A stretch of DNA of 64,000 bases from Treponema bryantii (GTDB lineage: Bacteria; Spirochaetota; Spirochaetia; Treponematales; Treponemataceae): NCBI RefSeq assembly GCF_036492245.1, contig NZ_AP025286.1, positions 2,232,001 to 2,296,000 of the forward strand, in the 5' to 3' direction. Below are positions 53,146 to 61,312 of this stretch, in pieces. The position numbers and the translations under genes were made by a program. Within the stretch, counting starts at the first letter, position 1; each line of letters begins with the position of its first letter. Below the pieces are notes generated by a model. That model made no database searches. It was not told where the DNA came from and worked only from the letters and a program-made list of their open reading frames with translations.

Positions 53146-54165
53146 ATGGCAAAAATCATCAGTGGCGGAAATCTGCCAAACATTCCATGGCAGGATAAAC
53201 CAAAAGACAGCTGGCTTCCAATCTGGCGTTATGACGCAAACCCGGTTATCGGAAGAAATCCATTCCCAGGCATGGCACGTATTTTCAATTCAGCAGTAAT
53301 TCCATGGGAAGGAAAATTTAAGGGCGTTTTCCGCTCAGAAGATCCGACAGGAAATCCATTCCTCTACCTCGGCGATTCAGAAGACGGTATCCACTGGGAA
53401 TTCCAGCGTGAAAAAATTCACATGCACGATCCAGATGGAACTCCACATGATCCATACTACGCTTATGATCCACGCTGTGTAAAAGTTGATGATACTTATT
53501 ACATCATGTGGTGTGGTGATTTTGACGGTGCATCAATTGGTGTTGCAAGCACAAAAGACTTTAAGGATTTTACACGACTCGAAAATCCATTCCTTCCATT
53601 CAACCGCAACGCTGTTTTGTTCCCTAAGAAAATCGACGGCAAATTTGCAATGCTTTCACGTCCTTCAGATTCAGGACACACACCATTCGGCGATATCCTC
53701 CTTTCTTACTCTCCGGACATGAAGTATTGGGGCGAGCACAGACTCGTAATGCAGAAAGGCGGCGGAGCATGGTGGGAAGGCCTTAAGATTGGTGCAGGTC
53801 CAGCTCCTATTGAAACTGATGAAGGATGGCTTTTGTTCTTCCACGGAGTCTGCCAGACTTGTAACGGTTACGTTTATTCTTTCTCAGCAGCAATTCTCGA
53901 TCATGACAAGCCATCAATCGTAAAATACCGCTGTAAGAATTACATGCTCACACCAGAACTTCCATACGAAACAACTGGCTTTGTAGACAACGTATGTTTC
54001 CCGGTAGCAGCCCTCACAGACCAGGCAACAGGCCGCATCGCAATCTACTACGGTTGTGCCGACACAGTTGTAGGCCTCTGCTTCACAACAGTAGACGAAG
54101 CCGTTAAATACGTAAAAGAACACAACGAACTTAACGGTCTCGACAAAGACGAAGGTCGTTTCTAA
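53146..54165 (+). CDS. GH130 glycoside phosphorylase/hydrolase
   Basis: 339 residues, five-bladed propeller pattern of GH130: ARIFNSAVIPW, GVFRSEDPTGNPFLYLG, YAYDPRCVKVDDTYYIMWCGD, NRNAVLFPKKIDGKFAMLSRPSD, WWEGLKIGAGPAP, WLLFFHGVCQ and YYGCADTVVGL. GH130 enzymes phosphorolyse beta-1,4- or beta-1,2-mannosides, releasing mannose 1-phosphate; the exact linkage is not readable. It sits opposite the CE2-like esterase with shared operators, consistent with use of acetylated mannan oligosaccharides. Confidence 0.9.
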   Translation: MAKIISGGNLPNIPWQDKPKDSWLPIWRYDANPVIGRNPFPGMARIFNSAVIPWEGKFKGVFRSEDPTGNPFLYLGDSEDGIHWEFQREKIHMHDPDGTPHDPYYAYDPRCVKVDDTYYIMWCGDFDGASIGVASTKDFKDFTRLENPFLPFNRNAVLFPKKIDGKFAMLSRPSDSGHTPFGDILLSYSPDMKYWGEHRLVMQKGGGAWWEGLKIGAGPAPIETDEGWLLFFHGVCQTCNGYVYSFSAAILDHDKPSIVKYRCKNYMLTPELPYETTGFVDNVCFPVAALTDQATGRIAIYYGCADTVVGLCFTTVDEAVKYVKEHNELNGLDKDEGRF

Positions 54166-54174
54166 AGCATAAAG

Positions 54175-54257
54175 GAGGGGAAAGCATTCCCCTCGCCCGC
54201 ACTTCGTTGCGGGCTACCCCTTCTAACGGGGGCTGCCGCCCCCGTAACACCCCCGCT
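54175..54257 (+). repeat. GC-rich triple-hairpin 3' element, copy 1
   Basis: Three tandem hairpins directly after the GH130 stop: GAGGGGAA/TTCCCCTC (54175-54194), GCCCGCA/TGCGGGC (54195-54214) and ACGGGGGC/GCCCCCGT (54226-54245). Strongly GC-rich against its surroundings and related to 61228-61304 and 56908-56927. No T-run follows. Confidence 0.75.
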
Positions 54258-54306
54258 ACATACAATTTTGATAGAGAATTATTCATCCTAAAACAATAAG
54301 TCATGT

Positions 54307-54312
54307 TATAAT
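54307..54312 (+). promoter_or_regulatory. -10 box of the oxidoreductase gene, leaderless type
   Basis: Perfect TATAAT ending 7 nt before the ATG at 54320. No clear -35 at 16-18 bp and no Shine-Dalgarno sequence. Confidence 0.4.
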
Positions 54313-54319
54313 AATAAAC

Positions 54320-55366
54320 ATGAAAAACTACGTTAATTGGGCAATTCTTGCCCCAGGTCGCATTGCCAACAGTATGGCAACTGCAATGAATGGAATCAAA
54401 GACGGAAAATTACCAGGCATCAGCGGAGATAAAATCCATCTCTATGCCGTTGCAAGCCGTAATCTTGAACGCGCAAAAGAGTTTGCAGATAAATGGCATT
54501 TCGAAAAAGCATATGGAAGTTACGAAGAGCTTTACAAGGATCCGGAGGTTGATGCAGTTTATATTGCAAATCCTCATGCCTTTCACCTGGACTCTGTACT
54601 TGGCTGTCTGAATGGCGGTAAGCATGTACTTTGCGAAAAACCGGCCGGCTGTTCCCGTAATCAGCTTGATAAAATGACTTCACTCGCCCGCGAAAAAAAT
54701 CTCTTTTTTATGGAAGCAATGTGGACAGCATTCAATCCATGTATCAGAGAAATCAAAAAAGAAATTGCAGCCGGAACAATCGGTAACATCATAAATATAG
54801 ATTCGCGTTTCTGTAACAGAAATCCTTATGACCCGGATGATAGAAATTATGACCCGAGACAGGCCGGCGGTGCCCTGCTCGACCTTGGAATCTACAACAT
54901 CTACTTTGCTATGATGCTGGCAGACTTCTCTCCAATTACAGCAGAAAGTTCTGCAGTCCGCATGCTTAAGGGTGTAGATGCATGGAACAGTGTAAATCTC
55001 ACCTTTGAAAACGGCATCGTAACAAGTTTCCAGGATGCAATGGATGTTCCTTCAACAACAGGTACACATGATGCAGTTATCTATGGAACAAAGGGCTTCA
55101 TTACCGTAGAAAACTTTTTCTGTACTCAGAAGGCAGATGTTCATGTTTACAAAAATATCTGGGGAAGCGATAATGAAGTTGTCCGCGAAATCAGGGAGCC
55201 ATTTGCCGTAAATGGATACGAGTACGAATGCGCTCATGCAACGGAATTTATTCTCAGCGGCCGCACTGAATCTGATGTCCACACCTTCAAGAAATCAGAA
55301 GATTTGATTGATATGATGGACACTCTCAGAAAAGACTGGAATTTTAAATATCCTTTTGAAGATTAG
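54320..55366 (+). CDS. Gfo/Idh/MocA-family oxidoreductase
   Basis: 348 residues. Rossmann N-terminus (WAILAPGRIANSMATAM), Asn/Pro loop AVYIANPHAFH, catalytic LCEKPAG and C-terminal domain with GGALLDLGIYNI. Related enzymes act on dihydrodiols, trans-1,2-diols or sugar derivatives such as glucose-fructose oxidoreductase substrates. First gene of an apparent operon with GH39, the FMN enzyme and the isomerase. Confidence 0.9.
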   Translation: MKNYVNWAILAPGRIANSMATAMNGIKDGKLPGISGDKIHLYAVASRNLERAKEFADKWHFEKAYGSYEELYKDPEVDAVYIANPHAFHLDSVLGCLNGGKHVLCEKPAGCSRNQLDKMTSLAREKNLFFMEAMWTAFNPCIREIKKEIAAGTIGNIINIDSRFCNRNPYDPDDRNYDPRQAGGALLDLGIYNIYFAMMLADFSPITAESSAVRMLKGVDAWNSVNLTFENGIVTSFQDAMDVPSTTGTHDAVIYGTKGFITVENFFCTQKADVHVYKNIWGSDNEVVREIREPFAVNGYEYECAHATEFILSGRTESDVHTFKKSEDLIDMMDTLRKDWNFKYPFED

Positions 55367-55376
55367 GAGAAAAAAA

Positions 55377-56903
55377 GTGAATTACAAAATCACCGGTGAC
55401 GAAAACATCACCTTTAACAACAATGCTTTTTACTGTATCGGCACCGGCCGTATGGGTCTTGCGCTCCAGAAACAGTATTATGAACAGCTTAAGTTTGTGC
55501 AGGAAAAAATCGGCTTTGAACATATCCGCGGTCACGGACTTTTCCACAACGACATGGCAATTTACCGTGAATTCCAGCCGGGCGTTCCGGAATTTGGACC
55601 ACACGCCTGGGAAGGCCGCGACGAGAAAAAAGTTCAGGTAGAATATAACTGGACCTACCTTGATATGGTAATGGATTCCTATAAGGAACTCCACATCAAA
55701 CCGTTTATTGAACTGGGCTTTATGCCAAAACAGCTGGCAAGCGGAGATAACACAATCTTCTACTGGAAGGGAAATACAACACCTCCAAATAATTATGACC
55801 GCTGGGCAAATCTTATAAAGGCTACCCTTCAGCATCTTATGGACCGTTATGGAACAGAAGAAGTTGTTACATGGCCGGTTGAAGTATGGAATGAACCAAA
55901 TCTTCCGGGCTTCTGGAAAGACGCAAACATGGAAGAATATTTTAAGCTTTATGATGTTTCTTCACGCGCAGTAAAAGAAGTTGATAAACGTTTTAAAGTT
56001 GGTGGTCCTGCAGTTTGCGGCGGAACAGACAAGGAATGGATAAAAGCTTTCCTCGAGTTTGTCCGCAAGAATAAGTGCCCTCTCGACTTTGTAAGCCGTC
56101 ACCACTACACCACCGAGTTCCCTAACTATGACGGTCACTACGGTTACCCGAAACTTCACCCTAAAACAAAGTGTTTTGAACAGCTTGATTCAACCCGCGG
56201 AATTGTAGATTCCTTTAAGGAATTTAAAGGAATGGATATAAATGTAACAGAGTTTAATACATCATATATTCCAAATGCACCGCTTCACGACATGAATCTG
56301 AATGCAGCATACATTGCACTCATGCTTTCTACCTTTGGCGACAATCATAAATCATATTCATACTGGACCTTCGGCGATATTTTTGAAGAAGGAGGAGTTC
56401 CATACACCCCATTCCACGGAGGCTTTGGACTTGTTGCAAACGGACTTATTCCAAAACCAACATTCTGGACTTTTGCATTCTATAAAAAGCTTACAAAGGG
56501 CTATGAAAAATGTGTTCTGAAAACTCCTGAATGTATCGTTACAAAATGCAAAGACGGAAGTTTCAGAGGAATTGCATGGAATATTGATGACAAGCTCAGC
56601 GGTAAGGAAATCACTCTTAATCTTACACTTCCTATGGAAACAAAAGAAAATGTTCTCATTACAGAACTGGTAGATGAAGAAGTCTGCAACCCGCTTAAAG
56701 TCTGGCACGATATGGGAGAACCTGCTAATCCAAGTCAGGATGAACTGGAACTTCTGCGTACAAGTGCACAGCCGTTTGTAAAAACAGAGCGCTGCAAAAA
56801 CAAAGTAAGCCTAAACCTCAAGGAAAACGCAGTCTGTTATTTTGAAATAAAGTCTGCCCCAATAAAGAGCGACCGCGGCTACACTTACGGAAGATTAAAT
56901 TAG
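55377..56903 (+). CDS. GH39-type glycosidase, probable beta-xylosidase
   Basis: 508 residues. A (beta/alpha)8 barrel with acid/base Glu in VEVWNEPNLPGFW and nucleophile Glu in INVTEFNTSY, followed by a beta-sandwich (about 400-508). FEHIRGHGLFHND and the YTPFHGGFGL loop fit GH39, which removes xylose from xylo-oligosaccharides. No signal peptide. The GTG at 55377 is chosen because AGGAG lies seven bases upstream; the preceding gene's stop TAG is part of that site. Confidence 0.88.
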   Translation: MNYKITGDENITFNNNAFYCIGTGRMGLALQKQYYEQLKFVQEKIGFEHIRGHGLFHNDMAIYREFQPGVPEFGPHAWEGRDEKKVQVEYNWTYLDMVMDSYKELHIKPFIELGFMPKQLASGDNTIFYWKGNTTPPNNYDRWANLIKATLQHLMDRYGTEEVVTWPVEVWNEPNLPGFWKDANMEEYFKLYDVSSRAVKEVDKRFKVGGPAVCGGTDKEWIKAFLEFVRKNKCPLDFVSRHHYTTEFPNYDGHYGYPKLHPKTKCFEQLDSTRGIVDSFKEFKGMDINVTEFNTSYIPNAPLHDMNLNAAYIALMLSTFGDNHKSYSYWTFGDIFEEGGVPYTPFHGGFGLVANGLIPKPTFWTFAFYKKLTKGYEKCVLKTPECIVTKCKDGSFRGIAWNIDDKLSGKEITLNLTLPMETKENVLITELVDEEVCNPLKVWHDMGEPANPSQDELELLRTSAQPFVKTERCKNKVSLNLKENAVCYFEIKSAPIKSDRGYTYGRLN

Positions 56904-56907
56904 TAAG

Positions 56908-56927
56908 GAGGGGGAAGTCTCCCCCTC
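56908..56927 (+). repeat. GC-rich 3' hairpin element, short copy
   Basis: GAGGGGGA/TCCCCCTC with a 4-nt loop, 4 nt after the GH39 stop. It corresponds to the first hairpin of the larger elements at 54175 and 61228. Confidence 0.65.
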
Positions 56928-56951
56928 GTGCCTTTTAATTAAGGAGAACCT

Positions 56952-57836
56952 ATGGAATACACATCCAACTCAGACAAAATCACACGAGACTTCTTTGACT
57001 CACTTCTGCTCGAAGCCCGCTATATCGATTCTGACTTACCTTCAACAAAACTTGAGCTATACGACCGCACCTTTGACACACCGATAATGACAGCTGCTCT
57101 TTCTCATCTCGGCAACACTGCAGAAAATGGAATGGTAAAATATGCACAGGCCGCAGCAAAGGCAAACGCCGTTCACTGGGTTGGCATGGGAGAAGATAAA
57201 GAGCTTGAAGAAATAACCGCAACCGGTGCAGCCACAATAAAAATCATAAAACCGCATGCAGATAATAAGGAAGTTTTCCGCAAAATCGAACATGCAAAAA
57301 AGGCCGGCTGTTTTGCAGTTGGTATGGATATTGATCACGCCTTCAACGGAAGCGGTGGCTACGACAATGTCCTCGGCCTTGATATGAAACCGAAGTCTAC
57401 AGAAGAACTCCGCGACTTTGTTCAGGCCGCTGGCATTCCATTTATCGTAAAGGGCGTACTCAGCACAAAAGACGCAGAAAAATGCCTTAAAGCCGGCTGC
57501 AAGGGAATCCAGCTTTCTCACCATCACGGAATAATGCAGTACGCAGTTCCACCGCTCATGATGCTGTGCGAGATTCTTCAGGTAACCCGCGGAGAAATCC
57601 CGGTATTCATTGACTGTGGAATCGAAAGCGGAATGGACGTTTACAAATGCCTCGCCCTCGGAGCCACAGCCGTAAGCGTTGGCCGCCATCTCATGCCTCT
57701 TTTGAAGAAAGGTGCCGATGCAACAGCCGCACGCATTAAGGAAATGACAGGCGAACTCGCTACCACAATGGCAAGAACCGGCGTCCGAGACCTGAACAGC
57801 TTCGACCCGACAGTTATCCATCAGAGAAAATTCTAA
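56952..57836 (+). CDS. FMN-dependent alpha-hydroxy-acid dehydrogenase-like protein
   Basis: 294 residues, TIM barrel of the lactate/glycolate oxidase family: PIMTAALSHLG, GMDIDHAF, PFIVKGVLSTKDAEKCLKAG, FIDCGIESGMDVYKCLALGATAVSVGR. The usual catalytic segment SNHGGRQ reads SHHHGIM: the active His is kept but the carboxylate-binding Arg is Ile, so the substrate may lack a carboxylate. AAGGAG precedes the ATG. Its place among glycan genes suggests oxidation of a sugar-derived alcohol. Confidence 0.8.
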   Translation: MEYTSNSDKITRDFFDSLLLEARYIDSDLPSTKLELYDRTFDTPIMTAALSHLGNTAENGMVKYAQAAAKANAVHWVGMGEDKELEEITATGAATIKIIKPHADNKEVFRKIEHAKKAGCFAVGMDIDHAFNGSGGYDNVLGLDMKPKSTEELRDFVQAAGIPFIVKGVLSTKDAEKCLKAGCKGIQLSHHHGIMQYAVPPLMMLCEILQVTRGEIPVFIDCGIESGMDVYKCLALGATAVSVGRHLMPLLKKGADATAARIKEMTGELATTMARTGVRDLNSFDPTVIHQRKF

Positions 57837-57859
57837 ACCACCATTATAAGGAGACTACC

Positions 57860-58681
57860 ATGTACTTAGGCATATCCTCATCACTCGCCCACACCACTCC
57901 CGAAGACTGGGCTGCAAAACATAAATCCCTTGGTCTTAAAACCGTAAACTTTCCAGTAGACTGTACAGCCGGCGAAGAAAAAATTATGGCCTATAAAAAT
58001 GCCGCCGACGCTGCAGGCCTCACAATCGCCGAAGTTGGAATCTGGCGCAACACACTTGCCGCTGACCTCTCAGAGCGCCAGCACTGGATAGACTATGCTG
58101 TAGAACAGCTTAAAATGGCAGACCGCATCGGAGCACGCTGCTGCGTAAATGTTGTGGGAACACCGTACGGTCCCCGCTGGGACGGCGGCTACCGCGAAAA
58201 CTTCAGCGAAGAATTATGGACCATGGCAGTCCGTATGATTCAGGAAATAATAGACCGTGCAACCCCTACCAGAACAAAGTTCAGCATTGAATCCATGCCG
58301 TGGATGATTCCAAGTTCGCCCGACGAATACCTCCGTCTTATGGAAGAAGTAGACCGTCCAGCCTTTGGAGCCCACCTCGACGTAGTAAACATGATTACCA
58401 GCCCAGACCGATACTTTTTCAACGACCGCTTCCTCGAAGAATGCTTCACAAAACTAAAGGGCCGAATCTGCAGTTGTCACTTAAAGGATATAAATTTAAA
58501 ACAGGAATACACCTTCCAGCTCGAAGAATGTGCCTGTGGAAAAGGAACACTGGATCTCGAGCTGTACGCCTGTCTTGCAAGCGCAGAAGATCCTCAGATG
58601 CCGATGATTATCGAACACCTCACCACCGACGAAGAATATCTTGAAAGCGTAAAATATGTAAGAGAAAGACTTGGCTGTTAG
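57860..58681 (+). CDS. Sugar phosphate isomerase/epimerase (TIM barrel)
   Basis: 273 residues, xylose-isomerase-like TIM barrel with metal-site segments FSIESMPWM, GAHLDVVNMI, CSCHLKDI and the final IEHL. It may be a ketose 3-epimerase or related enzyme; the substrate is unknown. AAGGAG before the ATG; 23 nt after the FMN enzyme. It ends the glycan operon and overlaps the stop of the convergent thiamine pyrophosphokinase gene by 4 nt. Confidence 0.87.
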   Translation: MYLGISSSLAHTTPEDWAAKHKSLGLKTVNFPVDCTAGEEKIMAYKNAADAAGLTIAEVGIWRNTLAADLSERQHWIDYAVEQLKMADRIGARCCVNVVGTPYGPRWDGGYRENFSEELWTMAVRMIQEIIDRATPTRTKFSIESMPWMIPSSPDEYLRLMEEVDRPAFGAHLDVVNMITSPDRYFFNDRFLEECFTKLKGRICSCHLKDINLKQEYTFQLEECACGKGTLDLELYACLASAEDPQMPMIIEHLTTDEEYLESVKYVRERLGC

Positions 58682-59340
58682 GCAACAACCACAACAAGAA
58701 CCCGCCCGTGCTCAACACTAACCTCAGCAGTGTGGCCGGGCAGCACTTCATTACTAACCCCAAGCTGAAAATCTGAATTCAATCTGGCATTTTCAAGCGG
58801 ATACTTGGCATTTTTTATTGAAACTCCACTCACATTTCCGGCAATTGTAAGCACAGAAAAATAAGAGCAGCCATCATCGATATAAAGAGGATTTTTACCT
58901 GCAACCTGCATGGTAGAATAATCATCAGCTAATACAGCATTTTTTCCAAGACCATCCAGATACAAAAGAATAGAAACATTTGCAAACGCATGATCAAAAC
59001 GAGCGCCCATCGAACCAAGCAAAAGAAAATCATCAAAGCCTCGTTCAACCGCTAGTTTTACGGCATATAAAGTATCAGTATCATCTTTTTCGCGTGGAAG
59101 CTGGATAACCTCACAGCGATCCTGCCATTTTAATAAAACGTCAGAATTACACGAATCAAAGTCACCAACAATAAGATCTGGCTTAACACAAAGACCGTCC
59201 GCGTGCGCCAGCCCCCCATCGCAGAAAACAAAAAAATCGCCCTCGCGCAGTAAATCCCTGGCCCTCGCGTAGTCCCTTATCTCACCAGCCGAAATAACTA
59301 CACAACGTCTCATACCCGACAGCACCACTCCCCGACTCAT
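58678..59340 (-). CDS. thiN: Thiamine pyrophosphokinase
   Basis: 220 residues. TPK signatures FCDGGLAHAD, PDLIVGDFDS and KDDTDTLYAV form the ATP and thiamine sites; the C-terminal beta domain includes NARLNSDFQLGVSNE. It makes thiamine diphosphate from thiamine. The ATG at 59340 overlaps the CYTH stop (ATGA), implying coupling; the ATG at 59313 (MRRCVVISAGE) matches family starts better and is an alternative. Confidence 0.9.
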   Translation of the reverse strand: MSRGVVLSGMRRCVVISAGEIRDYARARDLLREGDFFVFCDGGLAHADGLCVKPDLIVGDFDSCNSDVLLKWQDRCEVIQLPREKDDTDTLYAVKLAVERGFDDFLLLGSMGARFDHAFANVSILLYLDGLGKNAVLADDYSTMQVAGKNPLYIDDGCSYFSVLTIAGNVSGVSIKNAKYPLENARLNSDFQLGVSNEVLPGHTAEVSVEHGRVLVVVVA

Positions 59341-59948
59341 GACAAACTGCCAGTCAAGATATCCATCCAATGGCGAGAATCACGCTTTGAAATATCTAAT
59401 CCAAACTGTTCCATAAATTTTTCAAGCGCCTTTCGTACAATATCAGCCGAATTAGTTCCATCAGTTACTTCAACTTCGATATATTTAAGACCGTTTACTT
59501 TTTCAAGTTCAAGATGAAAATTACAACCAGGCAGAACATTCGAGTGGCAGTAAACGCCATAGGCATCCTTGTTCTTTTCAAAAAACTGATGATAACCGGA
59601 AAACAAAAGAAGATCACGAACAACTTCAGGTTTTTCAACAAAAGTTTCATCCTCGCGGTTAAACTCAATTCCGTTTTCGATTGATTTGCGTTTTATACAA
59701 AAATAGGATTTTAGAGATGAGGTTTCTGAAATCTGTTCACTTCGAATACGAATTACCTGTGGCTCGCCGGCAGCCTTACTTTCAGCGCGGGTTTCATAAC
59801 GCGAAAAATACGAATCAGCTTTAAGAATATGTTCCGGCTGTCCGAGCACTTCAACACCCTCAAGTGTCTCAGCCCCAGAAATCACAGAGAAAATTTTATC
59901 ATACTGTTCATCCGAAAGTGGAATCTTAATCTCTATCTCACGTCCCAT
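59337..59948 (-). CDS. CYTH-domain triphosphate-binding protein
   Basis: 203 residues. The N-terminal EIEIKI motif and alternating charged strands (VIRIRSEQ, YFCIKRKS, FHLELEKV, YIEVEVTDG) define the CYTH tunnel fold, which binds triphosphates and divalent metal. Members include class IV adenylate cyclases and thiamine triphosphatases. It is coupled to thiN by a 4-nt overlap, so a role on thiamine triphosphate is attractive but unproven. Confidence 0.87.
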   Translation of the reverse strand: MGREIEIKIPLSDEQYDKIFSVISGAETLEGVEVLGQPEHILKADSYFSRYETRAESKAAGEPQVIRIRSEQISETSSLKSYFCIKRKSIENGIEFNREDETFVEKPEVVRDLLLFSGYHQFFEKNKDAYGVYCHSNVLPGCNFHLELEKVNGLKYIEVEVTDGTNSADIVRKALEKFMEQFGLDISKRDSRHWMDILTGSLS

Positions 59949-59950
59949 AT

Positions 59951-60370
59951 CTAAGCCTTCTGCCCAGCCAAATAAATCCGTTTCAAATCCGCATAAAATT
60001 CCGGATATCTCTTTTCAATCAGAACCGGAACCCCACGGGTATCAAGGAAGCAGTGAGTACTCTTTCCAAGGAAAACAACTTCTCCCTCGCAGGTAAACTC
60101 ATAAGAAAAAGTTAGTTTGGCAGCAGAAAGCTTTTCAATTCCAACCTCTACCTCAATAGTCTGCGGGAAAGTTGTAGACTTCTTGAACACGCCCTCAACC
60201 GACATTACAGGCGATGCCATTCCCTCTTCTTCAAGCTTAATGAAACTCCAGCCCAGCTGATCCAGAAAATCAACGCGGGCCTCTTCCATAAAGCGGATAT
60301 AATTTGAATGATGGGTAATTCCCATCTTGTCTGTTTCGTAATAATTTATTTTATGCTTGTACTTTTCCAT
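59951..60370 (-). CDS. YbgC-like acyl-CoA thioesterase (4HBT)
   Basis: 139 residues, single hotdog domain with the YbgC/FadM-type opening YYETDKMGITHHSNYIRFMEEARVDFL, which includes the catalytic Asp and helix. It hydrolyses acyl-CoA or acyl-ACP thioesters. The ATG at 60370 gives the standard length. First gene of the thioesterase-CYTH-thiN run (2-nt spacer to CYTH). No Shine-Dalgarno; a promoter lies directly upstream. Confidence 0.88.
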   Translation of the reverse strand: MEKYKHKINYYETDKMGITHHSNYIRFMEEARVDFLDQLGWSFIKLEEEGMASPVMSVEGVFKKSTTFPQTIEVEVGIEKLSAAKLTFSYEFTCEGEVVFLGKSTHCFLDTRGVPVLIEKRYPEFYADLKRIYLAGQKA

Positions 60371-60376
60371 AGATAC

Positions 60377-60405
60377 ATTTTCGACAAAAATAAAGAAAAT
60401 GTCAA
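60377..60405 (-). promoter_or_regulatory. Thioesterase promoter, leaderless type
   Basis: Perfect -35 TTGACA (60405-60400), 17-bp spacer, poor -10 GAAAAT (60382-60377), 6 nt to the ATG at 60370. Divergent from the sufC promoter. Confidence 0.45.
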
Positions 60406-60453
60406 TGTCATTTTTATCCACTAAATTACTAGGCAAAAATCTTTCAAAAACTG

Positions 60454-60482
60454 TTGTTTATAAGTCTTTTTTTTACTATATT
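60454..60482 (+). promoter_or_regulatory. sufC promoter, leaderless type
   Basis: -35 TTGTTT (60454-60459), 17-bp spacer, -10 TATATT (60477-60482), 6 nt to the ATG at 60489. No ribosome binding site. Confidence 0.5.
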
Positions 60483-60488
60483 ATAATC

Positions 60489-61226
60489 ATGTTATTAGAC
60501 GTACAAAACTTAAACGCAGGTCTTGAAGACGGAAAACAGATTCTCAATGACCTTAATATACAGATTGGCCAGGGCGAAACACACGTTCTGATGGGACCAA
60601 ACGGTGCTGGAAAATCTTCCCTCGGTAATGCCCTTATGGGTAACCCGGTTTACCAGATTACCGGCGGAAAAATCTTTTTCAAAGGCGAAGACATCACAGA
60701 GCTCTCAGCAGACAAACGCGCTAAAGCCGGAATGTTTATGTCTTTCCAGAGCCCTCTTGAGGTTCCGGGTATCAGCCTTGAAACATTTATCCGCTCAGCA
60801 ATCCAGCAGAGAACCGGAGAACGCGTAAAGCTCTTCCATTTCCAGAAAGAACTTCAGCGCTGCATGGAACTTCTGGACATGAAACCTGAATATGCTAAGC
60901 GCGACCTCAACGTTGGTTTTTCCGGCGGTGAACGCAAAAAGAGCGAAATCCTTCAGCTCCTTATGCTCAAGCCAGACTTCGCCATCCTCGACGAAACAGA
61001 CTCCGGCCTCGACGTAGATGCAGTCCGTGTAGTTGCAAAAGGAATCGAAGAATACCGTAAACTTACAAACGGCTCGCTCCTCATCATCACCCATACAACA
61101 AAGATTCTCGAAGGCCTCAACGTAGACCACACACACGTACTCGTAAAAGGCCACATTGTAAAAACCGGTGACGGCCAGTTGTTCCACGAAATCAACGAAA
61201 AAGGATTCGAGGAGTTTATAGGATAA
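60489..61226 (+). CDS. sufC: Fe-S cluster assembly ATPase SufC
   Basis: 245 residues. ABC ATPase with Walker A GPNGAGKSS, signature FSGGERKKSE and Walker B DFAILDETDSGLD, the SufC-specific form. It drives the SufB-containing scaffold that builds Fe-S clusters. The ATG at 60489 begins at the conserved MLLDVQNLNAG; an open frame upstream to 60357 is promoter sequence. sufB follows after an 86-nt gap holding GC-rich element copy 2. Confidence 0.95.
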   Translation: MLLDVQNLNAGLEDGKQILNDLNIQIGQGETHVLMGPNGAGKSSLGNALMGNPVYQITGGKIFFKGEDITELSADKRAKAGMFMSFQSPLEVPGISLETFIRSAIQQRTGERVKLFHFQKELQRCMELLDMKPEYAKRDLNVGFSGGERKKSEILQLLMLKPDFAILDETDSGLDVDAVRVVAKGIEEYRKLTNGSLLIITHTTKILEGLNVDHTHVLVKGHIVKTGDGQLFHEINEKGFEEFIG

Positions 61227-61227
61227 G

Positions 61228-61304
61228 AGGGGAAAGCCTTCCCCTGCGCGCCCACTTCGTTGGTCGCTACCCTTTCTGCGGGGGACACCCCCGCAACGCC
61301 CCCG
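61228..61304 (+). repeat. GC-rich triple-hairpin 3' element, copy 2
   Basis: Directly after the sufC stop: hairpin AGGGGAA/TTCCCCT (61228-61245), a degenerate CACTTCGTTG hairpin, then TGCGGGGG/CCCCCGCA (61277-61295). The sufB ribosome binding site GAGGAAATC follows at once, so the element fills the sufC-sufB gap and may adjust their expression. Confidence 0.75.
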
Positions 61305-61312
61305 AGGAAATC

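Noticed and set aside
57057-57821. A 254-codon open frame antisense to the FMN enzyme gene
   Set aside because: Cys/Phe-rich shadow frame; the plus-strand product has clear family motifs and an AAGGAG site.
60357-60488. N-terminal extension of SufC from 60357
   Set aside because: The extension covers the divergent promoter region and has no homology to SufC; the conserved start is at 60489.
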